From assembly GCA_025353305.1 (NCBI GenBank), contig JANXQX010000063.1, positions 1-22,038 of the forward strand: 22,038 nucleotides of DNA, read 5' to 3'. Made by a program: the position numbers and the translations under genes. Below are positions 16,682-22,038 of the stretch, one piece after another; positions within the stretch are counted from its first letter, which is position 1; each line of letters begins with the position of its first letter. The notes under the pieces are model-generated. The model was not told the DNA's origin, did no database searches, and worked only from the letters and a program-made list of their open reading frames with translations. The stretch comes from Holophagaceae bacterium. Lineage in GTDB: Bacteria; Acidobacteriota; Holophagae; Holophagales; Holophagaceae.

Positions 16682-16867
16682 ATGGCTGAACGCAAAGCCT
16701 TCCTGCTCCGGATGGATCCGGAACTGCTCGCGGCCCTGCAACACATGGCTGACGAGGAGTTGCGCTCGCTCAACGGGCAGATCGAATTTCTGTTGCGGGA
16801 GGCTTTGCGCAAGCGCGGCCGGGAAATGAAGGCATCATCTATCAGACCAATCCGGGAGCGCCCATGA
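16682..16867 (+). CDS. Small ribbon-helix-helix (Arc-like) DNA-binding protein
   Basis: A 61-residue protein with the ribbon-helix-helix pattern: a basic strand (ERKAFLLRMD, 3-12), helix A (PELLAALQHMADEEL, 13-27), then the helix B signature SLNGQIEFLLREALRK (29-44). Dimers of such proteins insert a two-stranded sheet into the major groove and usually bind tandem short repeats. The start is ATG 16682, 4 nt after the SPFH stop; an upstream start at 16655 would add nine residues that lie in the SPFH coding frame. It is the natural candidate to bind the dyad at 15764-15795. The basic C-terminal tail (RPIRERP) is unusual to me. Confidence 0.85.
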   Translation: MAERKAFLLRMDPELLAALQHMADEELRSLNGQIEFLLREALRKRGREMKASSIRPIRERP

Positions 16868-16871
16868 CCAT

Positions 16872-16924
16872 AGGGGCCGTTATAGAATGGCCAGCGCTAT
16901 TCTGGTTATTCCATTGCGGCCCCT
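16872..16924 (+). other. Structured intergenic element between RHH gene and ABC transporter
   Basis: AGGGGCCG (16872-16879) pairs perfectly with CGGCCCCT (16917-16924). Inside, AATGG (16886-16890) pairs with CCATT (16911-16915) and CCAG (16891-16894) with CTGG (16902-16905), so a stacked, bulged hairpin of about 53 nt is possible. No T-run follows. It may be a weak terminator for the upstream unit or a leader structure for the exporter. Confidence 0.4.
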
Positions 16925-16960
16925 TATGCCGTTCTTGCCCGCGGGATTGAAAGGACAATT

Positions 16961-17719
16961 TTGAACGACGGCCTTGCCTTGGAACTCACCCATCTGACGA
17001 AACAGTTCGGCGAGTTGACCGCTGTAAACGATTTGTCCTTCTCTCTTGAAGCAGGCACATTCTTAGGCCTGCTGGGGCGCAATGGCGCAGGGAAAAGCAC
17101 CACACTGAAGATGGTGACGGGCCTGCTGAAACCCACAGCAGGAAGCATCCGTGTCCTGGGCCTGGAGCTTGAAGCGGATCCCATTGCCGTGAAACGGCAA
17201 ATCGGTGTCATGCCCGAGGACATGGCCTTGCTCGAGTACCTGAGCGGCCCGCAATACCTTCGGTTCGTGGGGCGGATGTACGGGTTGGATGAAGCCACCA
17301 TTGATGCCAGGCGCGAGGAACTGTTCGGGAAACTGGATCTCAGCCCGGCGCCAGGCACGTTGGTGGCTGAGTACAGCTTCGGCATGAAGAAAAAAATCGC
17401 CTTGTGCGCAGCGCTCATCCACGGGCCGCGCATTCTATTCCTGGATGAACCCTTCGAGGGCATCGACGCAGTCACCAGCCGCACCATCAAGGACATCCTG
17501 CTCACCTTGCAGCAGCGCGGCGTGACCCTGATTCTCACCACGCACATCCTGGATGTGGTGGAACGGCTTTGCCCTCTCATCGCAATTCTCGATGAAGGCA
17601 AGCTCAAGGGCTACGGCACGCTGGATGAAATACGTGGGCGGGCGAATGGCGAGAGCCTAGAAAGTCTTTTCGTGGAGCTGGTGGGCGGCGCGCAAACGGG
17701 TGAACTCTCGTGGCTATGA
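16961..17719 (+). CDS. ABC transporter ATP-binding protein
   Basis: Cytoplasmic ATPase of an ABC-2-type exporter, 252 residues. It shows Walker A GRNGAGKST (39-47), a PED segment in the Q-loop region (85-87), a signature motif read as YSFGM (138-142) instead of LSGGQ, Walker B ILFLDEP (158-164) with E163, and the H-loop TTH (193-195). The start is TTG at 16961, supported by AAGGA at 16951-16955 five nt upstream; no ATG is better placed. The stop overlaps the permease start (ATGA), so the two are translationally coupled. Substrate unknown. Confidence 0.92.
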   Translation: MNDGLALELTHLTKQFGELTAVNDLSFSLEAGTFLGLLGRNGAGKSTTLKMVTGLLKPTAGSIRVLGLELEADPIAVKRQIGVMPEDMALLEYLSGPQYLRFVGRMYGLDEATIDARREELFGKLDLSPAPGTLVAEYSFGMKKKIALCAALIHGPRILFLDEPFEGIDAVTSRTIKDILLTLQQRGVTLILTTHILDVVERLCPLIAILDEGKLKGYGTLDEIRGRANGESLESLFVELVGGAQTGELSWL

Positions 17720-19335
17720 AACCAGCCTCGCCCTTTCGCGCTGTTCTCGCAGCCCACTTCCAGGCCACCTGGAACCGCTCCGCCAGGGAGATGGGCAAGA
17801 GCGGGCGTTGGGCCATGCTGTTGGTGATGGGCCTGGTGGCGGTGTTGGGTGGGCTGCCGGCGCTGGGCATCTCCGCCGTGGCGGGGTACGCGCTTGGCAC
17901 GCACTTTGACCAGCGCACCGGGCCGCTGATTCTCGGCGGCGTGCTGGCTTTTGGCGCGATCACGGTAGGCGCCGTCAGCGGAATCCTGGGTGGCACCAAG
18001 GAACTTCAGTGGGAGAGCTATCGCGTTTACCCTTTGCCACTGCGTCAGCTTTTCGCCGCTGAATTGGTGGCCGGCATCGGGGATCCGTGGCCGACGCTGG
18101 CAGGCCTCAGCGCGCTGGCGTTGTGCATGGGCCTTTCCGCCGCGCGCCCATCCTTGCTGCCTTTCGCATTATTGCTCTGGTTCCAGACAGTGCTTTGGAT
18201 GCTCCTCACGCAGCATTTTGTCGGCAGTCTCGCCGCCGCCTTGATGAAACGGATGAAGCTTGCGCTGGTGCTCTTCGGGCTCTTTTTCTGGATGCTTTCG
18301 GTCATGACATCCATGCTCCCGAAATATTCCGCGCCCAATCCGGGCGCACACCTGAGCACGGTCCTGACACCGGAGCGCATCGCCCAGATCAAGCAGGCGG
18401 GCCAGGTGGCGCTGTCTATTTTGGGCGCACTGCCCAGCACCCATGCGGCACGAAGCCTAAGCGAAGCCCTTCAGGGTGCTTGGCTCTCCGCGCTGCTGCA
18501 CCAGCTTGCGCCAATCGCGTTGCTGTTGATCGCGCTCACCTTCCAGGCCCGGCAGATGGAACGGGAAGCCGACCCCCAGGCCCTGGAAGTGAAGACTGCC
18601 TCGAAGGGAGCCGAAAAACTATGGAGTTTCAGGAGCCCGGCCGCGGGCGTGGCCCAGTTGCATTGGAAGACCCTGATCGGCAGCCATCTTGGCCGTTTCG
18701 GCCTTTTGATGCCCGTGATGACCGTCGTGTTGTTGAAGGGTCCCTTTTCCCATATCCGTGGCCAGGCGATGTGGGCGATTCCAGGTGCCTTTGCATATCT
18801 TGCTCTGGCCGGGAACCAGATGCAGTACAACCAGTTCGGGCTCGACGGCCATGGCGTGAAATCCCTGCTGCTCCTGCCCATCCGGGCCCGGGACATCCTG
18901 CTGGGAAAGCTCGGCGGGCTGGCCATGTACCAGGGTTTGCAGGCGGGGCTTCTACTCCTGCTTGTCGTGCTGGTGATGCGCCCTTCCCCGGTTGAACTGC
19001 TAGCAGCGCTTTGCCTGGGCGGTTGCCTTTTTTTCGTGCAGATGGGCCTGGGCCACTGGACTTCCTGCTGGCTCCCCAGGGCCATGCCCAGGGACAGCCT
19101 GAAAAGCGGGAGCATGCCCATGCCGGTGGTGTTTCTCGGCATCGGGATGGGCATTGTGAACTTCGGATTCTTCGGCGGGACGTTCATGCTCTGCGCGTGG
19201 AGGGCGCCGAACCTTCTTCTGCCTGTGATGGCCCTCCTCCTTTCCACTTGCGCCCTGATCTACCGCCACCTGCTCCCCACTTTCGAATCCTATTTCGATG
19301 CTCGCCGGGAAAAGCTTCTGGAAGCGCTGGGGTAA
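17716..19335 (+). CDS. ABC exporter permease, multispanning
   Basis: A 539-residue membrane protein with roughly ten to twelve hydrophobic segments: LLVMGLVAVLGGLPALGIS and PFALLLWFQTVLWMLL near the start, ALVLFGLFFWMLSVM in the middle, and IALLLIALTFQ, then GLLLLLVVLVM further on. A soluble stretch near 280-320 separates two membrane halves. The frame also has a GTG at 17710, but the ATG at 17716 makes an ATGA overlap with the ATPase stop and is preferred. The residues WESYRVYPLP after the third hydrophobic stretch recall the coupling region of ABC-2 permeases. It pairs with the ATPase to form an exporter of unknown cargo. Confidence 0.85.
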   Translation: MKPASPFRAVLAAHFQATWNRSAREMGKSGRWAMLLVMGLVAVLGGLPALGISAVAGYALGTHFDQRTGPLILGGVLAFGAITVGAVSGILGGTKELQWESYRVYPLPLRQLFAAELVAGIGDPWPTLAGLSALALCMGLSAARPSLLPFALLLWFQTVLWMLLTQHFVGSLAAALMKRMKLALVLFGLFFWMLSVMTSMLPKYSAPNPGAHLSTVLTPERIAQIKQAGQVALSILGALPSTHAARSLSEALQGAWLSALLHQLAPIALLLIALTFQARQMEREADPQALEVKTASKGAEKLWSFRSPAAGVAQLHWKTLIGSHLGRFGLLMPVMTVVLLKGPFSHIRGQAMWAIPGAFAYLALAGNQMQYNQFGLDGHGVKSLLLLPIRARDILLGKLGGLAMYQGLQAGLLLLLVVLVMRPSPVELLAALCLGGCLFFVQMGLGHWTSCWLPRAMPRDSLKSGSMPMPVVFLGIGMGIVNFGFFGGTFMLCAWRAPNLLLPVMALLLSTCALIYRHLLPTFESYFDARREKLLEALG

Positions 19336-19435
19336 GCATTCTGGGAGTCGCCAAACCGGGTGGGAATTTCTCGATCCATCTGGCGCCAAATGCCCGCATA
19401 GGACTATGCTCGGACCGGACTTCAGGGGGATACCC

Positions 19436-20101
19436 ATGCGCCATTCCACCATCCATGCCCCACTCTTCACCTGTCTGCTTGGTCTGGTTGCGCTCGGTTG
19501 CGGCACGACAAAGCCGCCCCCGCCATCGCAGTCTCCCGCTTCGGCCCCATCACAAAGTCCAGTTCCTGTGGCGGCCCCCGCAAGGCCCGTGAACGAGCCC
19601 GCGCCAACCGCTGCTCCTACGGTTGCTCCGGTGGGAACGGAATCCACGAAAGCGGCGCCTGGAATTTCTGCTGGTGAGCCTTTCAAGCCATCTGCCCCAC
19701 CTCCAGCGCCACCGATAGCCAAGGAACTCACGCCAGCGCCCGTGGTAGCACCATCAAAGCCGCCTACCGTGGCGCCCGCTCCGTCAGTGGCCGTCGAGCC
19801 GACCAAAGCGATCGAGGCGGCCACGGCCCCTGCACACGCGAAGCTGGGGCCGGAGAAGTGCATGATGTGCCATCGGGTCCAGTACACATCGTGGAATGAA
19901 TCGAAGCACAAGGCCAAGGGGCTCGACTGCGAGGGGTGCCACGGCAACGGCGCCGATTACAAGGCCATCGGCGTGATGAAAGACCGTGCCGCAGCCATGA
20001 AGGCCGGGCTCATCCTTCCTGGGCTGGTTTTTTGCAAGAAATGCCACGTCAAGGCCGACGCCTCGATGCTGCCATTGGTCCACGCGCACAAGGCAAAGTG
20101 A
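19436..20101 (+). CDS. Triheme c-type cytochrome lipoprotein
   Basis: A 221-residue lipoprotein with three heme c attachment motifs: CMMCH (142-146), CEGCH (165-169) and CKKCH (200-204). Extra histidines (H158, H216, H218) could be second axial ligands. The N-terminus is a lipoprotein signal with lipobox LVALGC (C22), and residues 25-140 form a Pro/Ala/Ser-rich flexible linker, so the heme domain probably stands off the membrane in the periplasm or on the surface. An AGGGGGA site at 19424-19430 fixes ATG 19436; the open frame extends back to 19298. The electron partner is unknown. Confidence 0.87.
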   Translation: MRHSTIHAPLFTCLLGLVALGCGTTKPPPPSQSPASAPSQSPVPVAAPARPVNEPAPTAAPTVAPVGTESTKAAPGISAGEPFKPSAPPPAPPIAKELTPAPVVAPSKPPTVAPAPSVAVEPTKAIEAATAPAHAKLGPEKCMMCHRVQYTSWNESKHKAKGLDCEGCHGNGADYKAIGVMKDRAAAMKAGLILPGLVFCKKCHVKADASMLPLVHAHKAK

Positions 20102-20210
20102 TCGGGCCGCGTCCCCGGGGGCGACTTCCAGACAAGGTGTGACGAAAAGTACAGCAAATCGGGACTAGGGTGGAAGAAACGTCCTGCTCCTGCTGTCGCA
20201 TGGGGAGGCC

Positions 20211-20226
20211 TTTGTTCATCAACAAA
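20211..20226. promoter_or_regulatory. Small inverted repeat in the leader of the oxidoreductase gene
   Basis: TTTGTT (20211-20216) and AACAAA (20221-20226) are perfect inverted copies around CATC, 27 nt before the next start codon. This could be an operator or a weak RNA stem. Short repeats like this arise by chance fairly often. Confidence 0.25.
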
Positions 20227-20253
20227 TTCTTCAATCCTCATCAAGAGGCACCC

Positions 20254-22038
20254 ATGCGCAAGGATCTCGTTTTTGGTATGGCAGGCTCGGGCGGCGATGG
20301 CATCGTTTCCGCGGGTGAGTCCCTGCTCTCTGCTGCGGCTGCGGAGGGCTATCACGGCATGATGACCAAGAGCTTCGGGTCGCAGATCCGGGGCGGCGAG
20401 TCCTCCTGCCGGGTGCGGATCTCGACGACGCATCTGCTGAATCCCGGGGGAGACCTGGATGTGGCCGTCGCGCTGAATTGGGAGGATTTCCTGAAATTCG
20501 GCGGAGAATTGCCGGTCAGCGGTTCCACGGTGGTGATCTACGAGGCCGCCACGGGTGTGGACCCCGACAAGATTCCCTTGGTGGGCGTGACGCCACTGCA
20601 AGTGATCCCGGTTCCCATCGCTGCGATGGCGAAAACAACCGCCGGAACCGAGCGTGCGAAGAACACGGTCGTGCTGGGCCTTATCGCGGGCTGGTTTGGC
20701 ATCGGAAGCGAAGCCGTCATGAAGGGATTCCGTAAGAAGCTCGCGAACAAGGGTGAAGAAGTGCTGTTGGCCAACGAACGTGCCTTCAACGAAGGCATCA
20801 AGTTCGCGAAGGAGCATCCCCTGATCACACCCATGACCATCGCCCTTTCCAAAGGCGCGGTTTCGGGCAAGCTCATGACCGATGGCAACGATATGTGCGC
20901 TGCGGCGGCGATCTTTGCAGGCTGCCAGTTCTTCAGCGGGTACCCCATCACGCCGTCCACAGAAATCATGCAGTTCTTCACGCAACACGTTTGGAGATAT
21001 GGCGGTGCGGTGCTTCAGGCCGAAGACGAGATCGCGGGCATCGGCGCCGCGATAGGCGCATCCTTCGCGGGGAAGAAATCGATGACCGCCACCTCGGGTC
21101 CCGGCCTTTCGCTGAAAACCGAGATGATGGGCCTGGCCAGCATCGCGGAACTTCCATTGGTCATCGTCGACGTCCAGCGGGGTGGCCCTTCCACAGGGAT
21201 GCCTACCAAGCCGGAACAGTCCGACCTCTTCGCGGCGGCCTTCTCGGCCCACGGCGATGTGGTGCGGCCCATCCTGGCGCCCACCTGCGTGGCCGATACC
21301 TTCCGCATCACCGTGGAAGCCTTCAACCTGGCGGAGGAATTCCAGACGCCGGTAATCATCCTTTCCGACCAGGAGATCTCGCAGCGCAAAGAAACGCTCG
21401 ATCCCATCGATACCTCCCAGTTCAAGATCGTGGATCGCCTGCGGCCCTCTGAGGCCGATCTGCAGAAATACAACCGTTTCACAATCACCGAATCCGGCAT
21501 CAGCCCCATCAGCCAGCCGGGAATGTTGGGGGGCACCTACCTGGCCTCGGGCATCGAGCACAACGAGGATGGTTCGCCCACCGCCAGCGGTGAAGTTCAC
21601 CAGCGCATGAATGAAAAGCGGATCCGGAAGTTCGATCCGCTACACAATCGCCGGGATCTTTTCCAGATCGAGGGCAATCCGGCCGCGCCCCTGGCCCTGG
21701 TGGCCTGGGGCAGCATCGCCGGGGTCTGTTCCGAGGCGGTCTCGATCGCCCGGGAAGAGGGCCTGAACGTGAAGCTGCTGGTTCCCTATCTGGTCTATCC
21801 GGTGGCGGAAGCGGTCTACCGGGACTTCTTTGCTTCCGTGCAGCGCGGCCTGGTGGTGGAGCAGTCCCACCTCGGGCAGTTCTACCGTGTGCTGCGAATG
21901 TACGTGGATCTTCCCAAGGGCGTCGAATCCATGGCCCGCAGCGGGGCCAACCCATTCCGGCCCAGCGAGATCGTCGTCGTCCTGCACCGTCTCCTTGCCG
22001 AGCTGCAACGCAGCAAGGCAGGCAACCTTCAGCCCCAG
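20254..22038 (+). CDS. 2-oxoacid:acceptor oxidoreductase, fused gamma-alpha subunit (KorA-like), partial at right edge
   Basis: Subunit of an enzyme that oxidatively decarboxylates a 2-oxoacid (likely 2-oxoglutarate) to its acyl-CoA and reduces ferredoxin. The 595 readable codons stay open to the window end. The gamma domain comes first (about 1-190: VFGMAGSGGDGIVSAGE, then TKSFGSQIRGGES). The alpha domain follows, with YPITPST (230-236), EDEIAGIGAAIGAS, TSGPGLSL and GGPSTGMPTKPEQSD (310-324). This gamma-alpha fusion is typical of KorA-type enzymes; the thiamine-binding beta subunit should lie just beyond the window. ATG 20254 has AGAGG at 20244-20248. The substrate could also be another 2-oxoacid. 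Confidence 0.92.
   Translation, partial: MRKDLVFGMAGSGGDGIVSAGESLLSAAAAEGYHGMMTKSFGSQIRGGESSCRVRISTTHLLNPGGDLDVAVALNWEDFLKFGGELPVSGSTVVIYEAATGVDPDKIPLVGVTPLQVIPVPIAAMAKTTAGTERAKNTVVLGLIAGWFGIGSEAVMKGFRKKLANKGEEVLLANERAFNEGIKFAKEHPLITPMTIALSKGAVSGKLMTDGNDMCAAAAIFAGCQFFSGYPITPSTEIMQFFTQHVWRYGGAVLQAEDEIAGIGAAIGASFAGKKSMTATSGPGLSLKTEMMGLASIAELPLVIVDVQRGGPSTGMPTKPEQSDLFAAAFSAHGDVVRPILAPTCVADTFRITVEAFNLAEEFQTPVIILSDQEISQRKETLDPIDTSQFKIVDRLRPSEADLQKYNRFTITESGISPISQPGMLGGTYLASGIEHNEDGSPTASGEVHQRMNEKRIRKFDPLHNRRDLFQIEGNPAAPLALVAWGSIAGVCSEAVSIAREEGLNVKLLVPYLVYPVAEAVYRDFFASVQRGLVVEQSHLGQFYRVLRMYVDLPKGVESMARSGANPFRPSEIVVVLHRLLAELQRSKAGNLQPQ

Noticed and set aside
20110..20123. GC-rich stem after the cytochrome gene as a terminator
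   Set aside because: Only 5 bp with a 4-nt loop and no T-run; too weak to call.
19957..21600. 547-codon minus-strand open frame
   Set aside because: It is antisense to the conserved oxidoreductase and cytochrome genes, and its translation is low in recognisable motifs; GC-rich DNA gives such long open shadows.

Overview
This is a GC-rich, gene-dense bacterial chromosome segment with an ordinary housekeeping backbone. The set suggests a Gram-negative, diderm, probably anaerobic or respiring bacterium: outer-membrane barrels with signal peptides, a type II/IV pilus-type inner membrane protein, a multiheme c-type lipoprotein, and a fused 2-oxoacid:acceptor oxidoreductase. I lean to Acidobacteriota (Holophaga/Geothrix-like), but that is inference from gene style only; no rRNA is present.

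Left part (1-7160, all plus strand): rplU and rpmA end at a clear intrinsic terminator (828-867). A tightly packed run follows: obgE, nadD, rsfS, a Glu/Leu/Phe/Val-type dehydrogenase, a FadL/PorV-like outer-membrane barrel, and a membrane Ser/Thr kinase whose N-terminus faces the periplasm. Gaps are overlapping or at most 25 nt, so the six genes look like one transcription unit joining ribosome assembly, NAD synthesis, nitrogen metabolism and envelope sensing.

Middle part (7161-14321): a 315-nt gap with no gene, then a VirK/YbjX (DUF535) protein convergent with an 833-aa secreted protein of unknown function that ends like an outer-membrane barrel. The latter is divergent from a PilC/GspF-like protein. 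A heptamer array arranged as an inverted repeat separates pilC from a convergent two-gene unit: a polytopic membrane protein and an EnvC-like protein whose LytM domain has lost catalytic residues.

Right part (14322-22038, all plus strand): an M20 dipeptidase; a two-gene SPFH/ribbon-helix-helix operon preceded by a striking operator-like dyad lying on its promoter; a two-gene ABC exporter; a triheme lipoprotein; and the gamma-alpha fused subunit of a 2-oxoacid:ferredoxin oxidoreductase, which runs off the right edge.

The most interesting unexplained items are the SPFH/RHH operator, the heptamer array at 12241-12308, the 833-aa unknown protein, and the barrel plus periplasmic-sensor kinase pair. 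I saw no insertion sequences, CRISPR arrays, tRNA or rRNA genes.
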